A DNA stretch of 64,000 bases. Origin: Tanytarsus gracilentus. Lineage: Eukaryota > Arthropoda > Insecta > Diptera > Chironomidae. This document shows positions 11,381 to 24,500 of the stretch, piece by piece. The DNA lies in NCBI GenBank assembly GCA_038502055.1, contig JAXRKN010000026.1:744001-808000 (forward strand), written 5' to 3'. The first letter of the stretch is position 1; each line of letters starts with the position of its first letter. The notes beneath the pieces were generated by a model. That model had not been told where the DNA came from. It saw nothing but the letters and a program-made list of their open reading frames with translations, and did not search any database. A program made the translations under genes and the position numbers.

Positions 11381-14300
11381 ATGAGCCCCAAACAATGGCT
11401 CTCGCTTTTGACGTTTTACATTCTGTACTTGATTTTTGGCGCAAGCATTTTTTATCATGTCGAGCATAAATTGGAAACGGATCGTCGTGCCGCTGCTAAT
11501 GGCGAACGAATTGAAATTAATGGTAATTATCTTTACAGTGACATTGGCATACGCACTGGATGGTAATCTTGTTTTTCGTCCATTGTCTGTTATGTCACTC
11601 GAACTGTATGCGTCTCGAATATCGATCGAATTCAATATGGTTAATGTTAAAATAAATGTCAATTTTTTTGTGACTCACGTTGGTTGGCCTAAAAAATAAT
11701 GAATAGACTTTAATCAGGACAATTTTTGCATAATTTGAAGGAAAATATTGTTAAAATTTTTTGGTTTTAAATTTGTATTTAAAAAAGTAATTTTAAAGTT
11801 AAACTCTGAGAATTTACAAAAATTAAGCAATAAAAAAACAATCGTTGAGAGTGAGAAAACAAAGTTCTTGAGTTCATGTTAAAGAAATTTAATTTAAATA
11901 ATTTTACAAAAATTTACGTGAATTTTATAATTTTTTTAGCTTACCTGAGTTTTAGTTAAAACTAATTGAAGTTTCTAAACACGTTTTAATTTACTTTAAA
12001 AAATTAACAAACTATTAAAGCATTCACATTTAAATTCCAGGTAAAGTTTAATCTTAGAATAGGTAATTAAATTTTTCAAATTGCAACTTTTTCTGCACAA
12101 AAACGCGAAACAAATTTATTAAAAAAAAAAGTTACAACTTGTTATCATGGCATGCTTAAATTTCTTTTAAGAAGTTAATTTTGTTTTTCTTTTTTTCTTA
12201 ATTGATTTCATGTCGGAAACATTCTCATTTTTAAACTATGTTGCTATCATGAAAGTACAAATTTATTCTTCATAAAATTGAAAAATGGCTTTTGTCATCT
12301 AAATGGCTTCTCCTTAGAATTCACTTAGAGTAAAAAATGAGGAAATGACGCAAAGATTCATCATGTAAAACATTTTTGACGTGCCTTTGTAAATTCAAAA
12401 TGATTTTGTCGCTTGTTGAGACGTGCAATTTGAGTGAAAAAAATTTGACAAATTAAGTTAATAACGCTCCTAAAAGCATGAAGAATTCCACGTGATAAAT
12501 CATGCGAAAAGAGAATTTTTTTTCTCGCGTTCGTTGTAAAATTATTTACTCTATGGGAAAGTTAATGCAGAGCACATGACATAATTTCAATAAAGTGGTT
12601 TCATTTGCAATACAAAACCACAGAGAAGAACGGCAGAAAGATGTGGTGTAATTAACAATCAAGGAAACTTCAATTACTGTATACATCAAATTGCGCATCT
12701 AACCATCGCTCATGCACTAAATTCTCATCTTCCTTCACTCATTCTTGATAGCATGTGTTATATAGCGGTACTTAACAAAGGCGAAAGTTTATCTCTGTGC
12801 TCACGAAAAGATGATAAGAAAATAAAGTTGCAGATGAATGATGAAGTATAACTTTCAGGAAACCTATATATCTTCATAAACCGTAGTTTATGAGGAAATT
12901 ACATTTTTCATGCAAATATTATCATTGTAAAACTTTAGAAGAATGAAATAGTTGAAGTATTTTTTATTTGTTATAATATGAAATTAATTACCATAAAGTA
13001 TCTTCTATGGAAGGATTTAAATGCTGAATCTGAGAAATTTAAATTTAATTCATACCACAGTCATGATTAATTAAAATATTAAAATATTTGTGATTAAGTC
13101 ATAAGAGGATTTAAATTTAGGAAAATTTAAAATGTAAGCTTGGATTTAAATTTAATCCTGAATTAAGATTAAACTAAAGGATTTAAATTTTAGCTTGGAT
13201 TTAAATTTAAAAATTTTTAATGATGCATTAAATGTTGAAAATAAATTAGATAAATTGTGAGATGACACGAAATTCCTGATTTTCTGTTTCCCACGACACC
13301 TTCTTGCTTTGTATTTCGCACAACATATCATTAATGTTTAACGACAGAGTAAACTCCTGCACATGGTATTGCTTCAATTACTTTAACCGTACTTGTTGTA
13401 ACGTTAGCAGCTATAAAATTCCGTGTACTTTCAATGATAAATTTTATGTGTGTGTCATGCAAAATAAAAATGAGAGAAATAATTTTTACATCCAAAAGGA
13501 TAATCTGAAAGTGTAAAAAATAACAGTGTCAATAAATAAGCCCAGGTGTTACGAGAACTTGTACGCATATAATATTGATGATTGTCGTGTTATTTATGCG
13601 CTGATCTGAGTGTAAATCTTCAAGGTGTTCAATGCATGTAGCAGCGAATAAAATGTTTCAAGTTCAAGAGAATTATGACATCGAAAGCAATCTAGAGACC
13701 AGTTTTGCTGTTTATAAAGAAGATGTTGGAAAATAAAGAGCTATGCGGTTAACTTTAGCGTTATGTATGACACACATATCATTCTCATCTGTGGTGCTAA
13801 AAGATGCTCAAGCATGATGGAATAAATAATGTGCATAATATAAAAAGAAATGACAATATATGTGCACGTTACCATAGAATTTACTCAATTGCGATGATCT
13901 AGTCAATTCATAATCGAGCGATTTGCATGTGTTTTGACGACGACAACATATTGACTGCTTTTTCGTCGAAGTGAGACGTGATGAATATCATTAATAATGA
14001 AGCATGACATGTCGTCAATATTTTCACAGTGAATTAGCATCACTTGTTAGTGATTCCACGCAATTCGAAACTATCTCAATGATATCGGTCAATATTGAGC
14101 TATGATTGACATTGCAATTTTATTATACCCTCATACTTTTAAATTGATAATTGCACATTGTGACATTGTGTGTTCGAGAGAGTCAGAGGATGGCACGAGG
14201 TGAAGTGAAAGCTGAGCTATTTACTCAAAAATTTATCACGAAAGAACTCAATTGTTGCAGCACTAATTGAAATCAGCCTTCGATTCTACGCTGCATGCTA

Positions 14301-17300
14301 AAATTGAGTCACAGCGACAGAATTTATAGAAAAATTATGAATTTTGTTGAATTTAATTTTCTGATTGATAAATCATAATTATGTGCCAAAAAATTTGAAT
14401 TTTAATCTTAAGAATTTCAAGAGTTAGAAACATAAAAATATTAAATAAATTAAACAAAATTTTAAAATGATTTTAAAAATTTATTTAAACTTAAAAAAAA
14501 TTTGAATTTCACTGCTTAAAAAAAATATAACACAGTGTCTATCACTTGAAAAAAATAATTAAGTATGTTCTTAACAAAACGCTGCAACTTTCCTCTCTAT
14601 TCCAAACAATTCAATTCTCAATGCGATGATGATCCCATTTGTGAGCATGATACATCCAATTAACACACATGATTATAGCTATTGTAAAGTGCACTCTCTG
14701 TTAATTAGCAAGCAGGTAGCTAATTAAGCATTTTGTTCAATTATTCTCTTATAATTAAAGATGCGAAAAAGTTGCAACTACGCGCATATCGTGCAATCAA
14801 CTTCCCTTCAAAGTGCATAATTACACATTTACAAAATACGCAACAAAAGCTGCCGACTTATCTACATTAATGATTAAAAATCAATAATACTTGAAGACTT
14901 TCGCTGTATTGTAAGAAATTCCTTCGAAAACAATTAGCACGTGTGAGAGGCACTTCGTGAAAACATTTCCTCACGATTATCAGTTGTATTCTTTTTAAAG
15001 CATTCTTCGGTTCACCTAAGGTCGCAAGGGTTGAAAACTTCCATATTTTGATGTGTTTTATTAATTAATTAATAATAATTTTAAAAAGATTAAAAAAATA
15101 TTTTTTTTCCTGCATTCTTAAAATTCCATAAATTTTCTAGAACACTTTTAATACTAACCAAAATTATTTTTTGATGATTGAAAATTACTAAACGACAACG
15201 ATTTAAGAATATGATTGCCAAAATTTTGCTGGCAAAAAGAAAGGCATTCTAAATGCTTATGTGCATCATAATAGTTTATTCACTCATAGCTTTAAATTTT
15301 CCCTCGCTTTTCTCTAAACGAAAATTGCTCCCTCGTTATCATGATTTTCGCATTTTATGGTGCGGCAATAAAGATTAATTTTGATCAAAATTCACAACAT
15401 AAAATTGCTTAAACTTGCGTACTTTCAACGCCTGCAAAATGTGCCAATCGCTTGCGGCAATTAATGATAAGTTTTATTATGTAGCCATTTCGCCGCGTAA
15501 GTGACCGTGACTCGTTAAAAATTAACGCATTTTTCATCTTCTTTAAACATTCTTTTAATAGCACTCTTGAGGAAATATCTCATTCCGAACAACACAGAAT
15601 TACAAGGTGAAATTTTAGATGAAGGTAATTTAAGAACGTGTGCTCGGGCATCCTGGAGCACGGGATGGAAACTTAAAAAGTTTTTGATTAAATTTGAAAT
15701 ATAATTTTTGTGGTAAAACTTTAAAAAATTTCAATTTCAAAAGATTTTGCAAAAATTAAATTTGAATTAGTTTCCACCCCTTGCCATGATCCTTGAGCAA
15801 AAAGTACAAGCCTGGTAATTTCTTTATTTGCATGTTTTTTTACAGTATCTCATTATTGTGAGAAGCCGGTAACCCATCCGTCCGAAGATAAATTTGTGGC
15901 TCCATTCATATGGAATTTTTACCATGCTTTCTTCTTCTCGTTCACTGTCTGCTCGACTGTCGGTTCGTTGTATTAAATTTCAATTAAATTTATTTAATTT
16001 TCAATTCTCTATTTTCATGCATTTGTTTCACGTTTTGTGATGAAATTACAAAATAAAATAGGGTACGGTAATATTACGCCAACAAATACATTCGGAAGGA
16101 TATTTTTGATATTTTATGGGATCGTCGGTAAGCTTTGAATTTATGTTGTAAAACTTTCTATTGTTCTATAAACTAAAAGTTTAATTGCATTACTTGCTGT
16201 CGAGGGAAAACGCCATAATGAACAATCCACACAACTTTTTTTTATGTATTCCATGCTTGTAGCTATTGCTCTCACGTTGATTGTTGACCATTTCTTACAC
16301 GACGTTCTTCCTTCCCCCAAAATGATGCTCGTAATGTGATTTTGATTCAAAATTAGAATTTCTAATTTTCAGGATTGCCAGTTCATGCCATTCTGTTTGG
16401 TTACATGGGAAATTTCTGGGGAAATTCGGTGAGAAAAATTTTAAATTTTTAAATGGAAATTTAGAATTTATAAAAATTAAATTTTTTACAATTGAAAATT
16501 TCCATCCCTAGAAACATTTGCATGCGAAAAAAAAGAATTAATTAAAAATTTCCCTCAAATCTAGTTTGTTAAACTCCATAAGCGATATAAGGATTATAAA
16601 CTTTCACTTGATCCGCATCATGTCCCTCAAAAGTACAGTTTGATTGGACAAATTTCACTTTATCTCATACCCGGATTTTTCGTATTTATTTTTGCTCCCG
16701 CAATGCTCTTTTCGTTCTTTGAAGATTGGGAATATTCGACTTCTGTTTATTATGCGTTCGTAAGTGAGTAAGAATTTATTATGATAACACGATAATTTCA
16801 TAATTTACCCAAAAAATTTCCTCTCGGGCAGCACTCACAACAATCGGTAAGTAATTTTAAAGTTCAATGAATATTCATTAAAATCTCATTCATAGGCTTC
16901 GGAGATTTTGTGCCGACCTTTCAAAAGCATCAAGAGCATGAGTTTGGAGTTTATTTTGTATTCTATGAGCTTTTTATTCTCTGCTGGTTCATTGCTGGTA
17001 AAGTCAATGTTAATTTATTTTCTCTTTACGATAATAAAAAAATTACAATTTGAAATTTGATTTCCACCCTTATCAGGAGTGTCTTACATTGCAATGATCA
17101 TTGGATTTCTTATCAAGTGAGTATAACAAGACTCAAAATTTATTTATACACACCTTTTGTAAGTGAAAGGGACGGCGAGATAAAAAGCTCTTAATTTTAT
17201 TGGATTTTCTTCTTTCAGGGGACTTCGAAGCAAGAAAATTAAGCGAATTGAACACCACCTAGCGAAAAATATTAAAGGAACGCAGAGGAAAATATGGAAC

Positions 17301-19223
17301 GGTGTTCAAAGGGATGTCGGCTATATTCGCAAAATTCTTAATGAGGTTTATTTACTTAAATTCAAGGTAAGGCACGTGATCAGGTAGAATGAGTTTTGAA
17401 TACTAATCTAAATTGAGTTGAGAATTAAAAATCAATTTAATCTTTCATAAATCTAACAATATCAATAATAAATCTCATCAAAACTAATTCAATCTCTCTT
17501 TTTCTCTATTTACAAGCTGTCATATTCACTGTTAGATACTGACACGTAATAGTTACCATGATATCCATGTGATTAACTAAATTACTAGGAAAAATCTCTT
17601 TCACATTTTTTTTCAGCCAGTTTATAAAGATCCCGAAGAGAGGGATAAGGAATTTCGTCTACCGAGATCTCAGTCATGTCCACAACTATTTATGGATGAT
17701 AACGATGAAGAGGAAGAGGATAGAATAGTTCCGAATATAAAGCTTAGAGAACGTGCCTTCTCGGAACATTGCATTAAATTCAAGCGTAGAAAAAGCGGCA
17801 TAAATAGTATTAGTTCGATGACTCTCAATCGACCTCAATCCGATGGCGATTTAAGTTACATTGATAAGGAAAAAACTTTTGCATTTAATGCACAGCAAGG
17901 GACAGTTGAGCCGAGCGAATTGTTAGCGAAGGTTGCGTTGGCACTCGGAGGCTTTCAACTGAATGAAAATGAACATGTCGCGAGCGTAGCGGGCAGCCAT
18001 AATCGGATGGGCATCGATGGATTTAGTGACTCACAGATTCTCGCAAGCGAACAAAATAATTCGAATTGGTCACTGGGGCCATCGGAGAAAAGTTTCATTA
18101 CACCGGTCTATACGAGAAATAGAAGAGCACTCTCGGAGGTTCGCATTCCCATTGAGGACTCGGTAAAGGTAAAAAATACAGTGAGTGGGACAACATTTAA
18201 TTAGGATTTAAATTTTAATCCACTCAGGAATAAAAATTTAATTTTAAATCCAAGTTAAATATCCCCTCTGAATTAACGCAATTCAATTAAATTTTGCTCT
18301 ATGTTTTCTAGGCTTCAACTGAGTGGACATGGAGCGGAGCGAATACTCAAATTAGTGAAATCGAAAAGATTCGGTCACGAGCGAGTAAGCCAAAGGAGAA
18401 TCTTTACAAGGCTTCATTTCAACAGACAAAATTGCGCTACGATGTCGATGCCAATGATTTCTCTCGGGACTTGCCGACAAAGTTGAATGGAACAGCTACA
18501 AACAAATCATTGCTGCGTAAATTAAATCCTTTCAGAAGAAAAGTTCCGGACATGATGAAACGACATTCCTTGGCTGCTGGACACGAATTGAATGCACAAA
18601 AGTATCTTGGTAAAATACAAAGTGGAAGGGCGTCGGTAAGCAGCTTATCGAAAAGTTACTTGAGTCATGCCCGGCCCAGTCTCTTCACGGTGCCTTGTCA
18701 CGAAGAAGAACAGAATTTGTTGGAGACAACAAGCGTCGCCGATTTAATTAGAGCCCTAGAAATATTTCACACCGACAATGTCAGTGCTCAAACTTCGCAA
18801 GAACAAAAGCAAGCAGAAACAGCACCTCGAAAATCTTCTTTATTAACTTTGCTTCATCGGCGACATCATTCGAGTCACACAATCCATGGCGGACCTACCG
18901 CCGGCGATGGAGCAATAAAGCGAGCGAGATTATATAGTTGTGTGACCGGCAATCTGCACGACAATGAACGTGGGAATCCTTTCATTAAGCAACGATCACC
19001 ATCCCTCCTTCCACCACCGCCCTACTCCGTCTCATCGCCAACATCTGGCGTGAAAAATGACTTAATCAATCCGACATTGAAGCGAAGATTCAGCGTGCGA
19101 CCAGCAAATCTTGACAAAGCACCTGGCCAATTTCATAAGCAATCTAAATATCCGACACCTGGCGCACAGTCAACATCACCCGCACAATCAAAATATCAAC
19201 AAAACACAAACCAACCCCAGTAA
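11381..19223 (+). CDS. Ork1: Two-pore-domain K+ leak channel (Ork1/KCNK0 ortholog)
   Basis: A plasma-membrane K2P channel that carries background K+ current and sets resting potential. The exons I infer are 11381-11522, 15562-15624, 15846-15962, 16062-16127, 16373-16428, 16565-16763, 16832-16846, 16896-16997, 17077-17116, 17219-17366, 17617-18168 and 18312-19223. They join in frame to 803 aa. An in-frame TAA at 11375 supports the ATG. M1 is near residues 7-27. Pore 1 has TVGYGN with GYG at 108-110, M2 is near 118-142 and M3 near 169-200. Pore 2 has TTIGFGD with GFG at 220-222, and M4 is near 237-268. A long cytoplasmic tail of about 535 residues keeps motifs known from Drosophila Ork1: GFSDSQILASE, EWTWSG, ADLIRALE and RRFSVRP. 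The tail is rich in Ser/Thr with basic residues, as expected of the kinase-regulated fly channel. The donor of the penultimate exon could be 18162 instead of 18168. The identification is firm; individual splice sites are inferred. Confidence 0.93.
11523..15561 (+). other. Ork1 intron 1 (about 4 kb)
   Basis: The donor GTAATT follows codon 47 (phase 1), and the acceptor TTTTAATAG precedes the exon that begins inside the Ala-Leu-Leu motif of the extracellular cap. It is by far the largest intron of the gene. A run of loosely repeated GGATTTAAAT words occurs at 13012-13210. A short cysteine-containing frame at 13304-13516 lacks an ATG and is treated as chance. No nested gene was found. Confidence 0.75.
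16832..16846 (+). other. Ork1: 15-nt microexon coding part of the Ork1 pore-2 filter
   Basis: The exon CACTCACAACAATCG is flanked by GGGCAG and GTAAGT. It joins in frame to the upstream A and downstream GC to give Thr-Leu-Thr-Thr-Ile-Gly, the start of the pore-2 filter. The flanking introns are only 68 and 49 nt. Skipping it keeps the frame but removes five residues of the filter and so should abolish conduction. Confidence 0.85.
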
Positions 19224-19538
19224 ATAGACAGTCCATTATCGTCAGCAGTCTGAGGAAAATCAAATGAGAATTAGCACTACTTATATTCCATAGAGTGATG
19301 AATTCAACAAGTCTCATAAACGAAATGTACATTCTACACCTTTAACCATTTAAAGAAGCTCATAGAATTATGCTGAAAAAAAGATTTCCTTTCTCACCCC
19401 TCGAAATCATTTAGACGTGCACACATTGTGACGCCAGTAGAATTTTTATAGAACTTTTTTTTGCAGAGTTTGTGGGGTGAGGACTTAAGATGTGGCATTG
19501 TGAACAAGTAAGAAGAAGCTTAAGCAACTGATTTTAAC

Positions 19539-19544
19539 AATAAA
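19539..19544 (+). terminator. Candidate poly(A) signal of Ork1
   Basis: AATAAA occurs 316 nt after the Ork1 stop and is the first canonical hexamer in a plausible position. A second candidate, in AAAATAAAAG, follows near 19588. Confidence 0.5.
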
Positions 19545-20099
19545 AGCTATTTATTGAATGTGAAAATGAAAAATGTGAATTACGTAAAATAAAAGGAATT
19601 AGTCTGTGATAAAAGAAAGTTATGATCTTTATTGAAGTTGATATTTTGAGATGCTTAAATTTTTTTAAGCACTTTTTTTATGAATAAAATTTAGGAAAAA
19701 ATATATCAAAAGAATTTTTGAACCTAAAAAGCTTTAAAATTTCTATAAAAGCTCTTTACCCTTGTGGCAAAGAAAAGCAAAAATAAAGGAATTTTGATGG
19801 AACTTGCATGGAATCTTTCGGAACTTGCATGGAAAAAAATAACTTGACGGAAATTTGAAGGAATTTAATGGAACTTGCGGAATTTGGATGGAATTTCTGC
19901 GACCACTTTACCGGAAATTTGACGGAATTTGATGGAAAAAAATCCTTCAAAATTCCATTGGATTTTTTAAGGAAATTTTTGGATTCCATTGGAAAAGTAT
20001 AGGAAATTTTTTCCATTTTTTTTCCACCAAATTTCTTATGCAAATCTTTAGAATTTTATCGGAAAAAAATATTCCATAAAATTCGTCAAATTGTTAAGG

Positions 20100-20760
20100 A
20101 AAGTTGTGGAATTTTCAAGGAATTTATTTTGGTTGAAAATTCAGTCATGTTCCGTTTAGGAAAAGTTGTGGAATTTTAACGGAATTGTTTTCCATCAAAA
20201 TTCCGTCAAGTTCCGTTAAGAAAAGTTGTGGAATTTTAACGGAATTTATTTTCCATCAAAATTCCGTCATGTTCCGTTTAGGAAAAATGTGGAATTTTAA
20301 CGGAATTTATTTCCATCAAAATTCCGTCATGTTCCGTTTGGGAAAAGTTGTGGAATTTTAACGGAATTTAGTTTCCATCAAAATTCCGTCATGTTCCGTT
20401 TAGGAAAAATGTGGAATTTTAACGGAATTGTTTTCCATCAAAATTCCGTCAAGTTCCGTTAAGAAAAGTTGTGGAATTTTCGGAATTTATTTTCCATCAA
20501 AATTCCGTCATGTTCCGTTTAGGAAAAATGTGGAATTTTAACGGAATTTATTTCCATCAAAATTCCGTCATGTTCCGTTAAGAAAAGTTGTGGAATTTTA
20601 ACGGAATTTATTTTCCATCAAAATTCCGTCATGTTCCGTTTAGGAAAGTTGTGGAATTTTAACGGAATTTATTTTCCATTAAATTTCCGTCAATTTCCGT
20701 TTAGGAAACAGTTGGAATTTTCAAGGAATTTATTTTCCAACAAAATTCCTTTAATCGCAG
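20100..20760 (+). repeat. About 61-bp tandem repeat, about 10 copies
   Basis: Each unit contains TTCCATCAAAATTCCGTC, then TGTTCCGTTTAGGAAAA, then GTGGAATTTTAACGGAATTT. Units vary by 1-3 bp in length and by substitutions such as CATGTTCC versus CAAGTTCC. The array fills the left-centre of the foldback-like element. Confidence 0.88.
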
Positions 20761-20994
20761 TAAATTTTTAAATATGTTTGCCAAAAATAATTTATATTTT
20801 TTGGTTGTGAGAATGGTAAAGGGCGCAGAAAGAGTTGTAACGTGGAGAAAAATTAAGTAAAAAATAAATAATTCTAACCAACAAAGTTGATCTTGCCGCT
20901 CAAATGTTACCTCTTCAGGCCCAGGTAGGATCCAGAAGTGGGCCCGAGCTGCGAAGGATCCAAAAATTTATTTTTTTCTTTGGTTCCATTGTTT

Positions 20995-21380
20995 TTTTCC
21001 ATTGGATTTCCATCGGATTTCCATTGGATTTCCATCGGAAATGTGATGGATTCCGTAAGAATTTTGACGGATTCCATCGGAAATTTGATAGATTCCATTG
21101 AATTTCCGACGGAATCTATCAAATTTCCGACGGAATCTATCAAATTTCCGATGGATTCTATCGAATTTCCGATGGATTCCTTCGAATTTCCAATGGATTC
21201 CATCGGATTCCTTATGGATTCCATCGAATTTCCGACGGAATCTATCAAATTTCCGATGGATTCCATGGGATTTCCAATGGATTCCATCGGATTTCTTATG
21301 GAATCCATCGGATTTCCAATGGATTCCATCGGAATTCTTATGGATTCCATCGAATTCCGTTTTATTTCCATTAAAATTCC
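20995..21380 (+). repeat. 21-bp-period tandem repeat of GGATTCCATCGGATTTCC words
   Basis: Words such as GGATTCCATCGGATTTCC and GACGGAATCTATCAAATTTCC recur with a period of about 21 bp. Because the period is a multiple of three, frames on both strands stay open (20907-21543) and translate as seven-residue repeats. I regard those frames as repeat artefacts. Confidence 0.85.
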
Positions 21381-21539
21381 CATGTACGTAAATATTTACG
21401 TACGTTTTTTCATTTCCGATGGAAATTTTGATGGAAGAATTGTACCATTTTGCCCCTTTTTCCGACGGAATTTTTCCGTCAAGTTCCACCAAAATTCCAG
21501 TAAAGTTCCTACATTTTTCCTTTTCTGTGCTACAAGGGT

Positions 21540-24500
21540 ATAAGCTTTTTTGTACAGCTTTTTCTTACGCAGCTCTTTTCTAAAATCAATCGATACCTCA
21601 AAAATCAAAGGTCAATTTACGACATCAAATCTCTTCGTTCAACCCATAAAATTACATCCAAGGAAAAAATTGCCAGCAATTAGAATGTAATTTTCAGCAA
21701 TAAAAAATTCTCTCAAGCTTGAATGTGTGAAAATAAATCAAATTGAGTTGTTCGTAAGCCTCTCCCATATTCACTTCCTTTCGTTTCGAGACATGTAATG
21801 GAGGTATGAAAGTGCTCACATGACAAAGGATAATATAAATGTTTAAGACATGTTCATATAGAAATGTTTCACGCAACAAACACACTTGACATGAATAATT
21901 ATTTAAGTTCTCACTTAAGGAAGGTGTCACTCGAGGCAAAAGCATAAATAAACTCCGCAAACTATTAACATTCTCCGACATATAAATGAACTGATTTATA
22001 CGCGTAATTTCGCGAAAATCTAATTTCCATTCTCATTACAATTTAAAGTGAAAAATATGTGTAATAATTTGAGGCAATATAATTCCACTGTTACTCCGAA
22101 TGGTGGAAAATTTAATTTATAATGAAATGAACAATTTTACATGCCTCTGGAGGGCGAAGTTTGTCAAAGAATTATTTGTCACACATTAAAAATTTTTTGT
22201 TGATTAAATTCATTAAAACTTTGAGAGCACTTAAAATGGAATAATTATTTAAACTTTTTAATCTCTTTTAATCCTAAAAACAATCTTGTCGAAATTTATG
22301 GATCTAACCCACCAATTTTTCCCAGGCATTTATTTTGTGCCCTTTATATTATATTTATGAAACTTTATACGTAATCCTTCGCTGAGTGTTTCCTTATTTA
22401 ATTACCATACAACATTTGTTCAGAGCTTTTTCCTTTCTCTCTCATTTTTTTTCTCCCTCCTCAGTGAACAAACAACGACAATTTAGCAGCTGCAAAGAAA
22501 AAGGAGCTACAAATACATTCGCAATAAAATTCAATGAAGTAAAACAATTTCTCGCCTAGAAGCATAAATGTGGGAATAAAAAGCAGACGCAGAAAAATTT
22601 TCCCCATAAAGAAAAAAATTGAACTTTGAATTTTTTAATCCTTTGAAGTGAAGAAAAACATATTGTGCAATTAAAATTTTTTATTATTAACTTTCACATT
22701 ACGTAAAACAGTGACGATAAATGAGGGGAGAAAAAAGTAATTAAAACTTTCTCGTCAAAATCCATCGCAACTTCATTAAGAAGTAATAATTTTTACAGAG
22801 ACTGTCAAACAATTATCAATTTTGCCTTCGTACAGTAATTAAACTTTTATGTGTAACACATGCTAAATTAAATGATAATGAGATAAGCTCGAGGTAGTTT
22901 TTGCATTTTTAATTATTGAGAAATTAAACTAGATGAGAAAATTAACGATTTTAATGTTAATTTAAAGTTTAAATTTTAAAAATTAAAAACTTTCATCAAC
23001 AATGATTTTAAATACAGAAAATTACAAACCATTTTATAACACGAGCTACAAAAAAATTTAATACTTCACTTACAAAAATTTTTTACATTCTAAGATTACC
23101 CACAAAACACCGAATCCATCCAGAATGTGTGAAAACTTTAAAAAAGCTTTTATCAAAATTTAACACGACTGAAATTTTCAACTTTTCTCTTCTAAAAATT
23201 TAATTTTTAAATTCAATTTCAGCAAAAATAACAATCCTTTGGCGGCAACGCAATGATGAAAACAAGAAAAGTTTTTTCCGCAGCGTAAAATTGATTTTGA
23301 AGGGAGATTGAGAAACTTTTACGACTTTCGCCGATCTCTTTGCGATACAGCTGGATGTATTGATATATTGAACGAGATTATTCACGATAGAAAATTTATC
23401 AAAAACTTCTCTTTATTTTAGAGCTTAAAGAGAATAATTTTAAAATAATTCAATGGTTCACGTCTTTCTCATTTTGCAATTCAATCATTAATTAAGAAAT
23501 TTAAATCCTTTTCTTCCAATTGGCAAAGCTCGCAGACTTAATTAAAACTCTTCTAACTCATGTTGCTTTATTTATTTATTTTGGAGAGCATGTTGAATAA
23601 AATATTCACTTCAAGCTTGTTTTAGAAAAAGAAGACACAAACCATGCCAAAAGTAATCTCAATAAAACAGGATAAAAAAGAGAATATCCTACAACATCTT
23701 TTCTTCATACATACTCGAGTAATAACTTGTGAAACAAAAGCAAAATATTTCCTTAAAATATAAAAGCTGAAATGTTCCGCTCTACAAAATCAATAAACTT
23801 TCTGCTAGAATAACAAAAAGTGTGGAGATGAAAATAGAAATTTGATATTATATATTTGAATCTCATCGAGAGAAAAACTTTTCCTCGAGCTTTCTTTTCC
23901 AATAAAAGTGAATTTAAAATTTTTTGATTGAAATTTTTTTGGCGATCCAATTTTTGCACGTGTACACTGATTTAAAAATATCTCGGATGTATTTTTAAAA
24001 TTTTCAGAAATTTACAAAAAATCCGGAAGCGATTTTCGATCGAAATTTAACTGAACACAAAATTTAACTTTTAAAATCAAAATTTTTCAATTTAAAATCT
24101 AAGCCATGAGGCTTCACAAAAATAATTGTCGTGCACGAAAATTTTTAGAAAAATTTACATCGTGTACGAATATAAATTTGATGTGCTTTGAATTTAATAA
24201 TTAGCAGAAAAGGAAATGGAAAAAAGTCAAAGGAAATGAATTAATTAGAAAGAAAAATTATTATTTTCATAATCACGTTTTTAACAGAAAAAGGAGTCAT
24301 TAATGGAATTCAAAGAAAAAGGGAAAAAATAAGCTCTCATCATCATTTTCCAGCTTCAAATACGAAGGCAAAAAAGAAGGATTTATTTATGGTAGCGATA
24401 TTAAATCTTTTTGGGCAAATCCCCCTTAAAGCTTAACGTGGTGTTTTGAATAATAATAAGAAAGAAAGTCGTAACAATGATGAGAAAACTCATTAAGTAA

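Larger units (their letters stand above)
19758..21539. mobile_element. Foldback-like TIR element with internal tandem arrays
   Basis: The left terminus reads TACCCTTGTGGCAAAGAAAA from 19757. The reverse complement of the right terminus reads TACCCTTGTAGCACAGAAAA ending at 21540. Similarity continues about 50 bp inward with small indels, through AGGAA and GGAACTT words. A TA lies at both edges, compatible with a TA target-site duplication. The interior is almost entirely tandem repeats built on GGAATTT/TTCCGTC words, so the two arms are partly complementary, as in foldback elements. No transposase is encoded. It inserts just downstream of the Ork1 3' end. Confidence 0.65.

Noticed and set aside
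13304..13516. Cysteine-containing 70-aa frame in Ork1 intron 1
   Set aside because: It begins at TTG, not ATG; no signal peptide and no acceptable upstream exon was found.
16141..16350. Antisense frame inside an Ork1 intron
   Set aside because: Lies wholly in an intron, short, no recognisable features.
20904..21608. Overlapping frames on both strands with seven-residue repeats
   Set aside because: A product of the 21-bp-period repeat inside the foldback-like element; it reads open on both strands alike.
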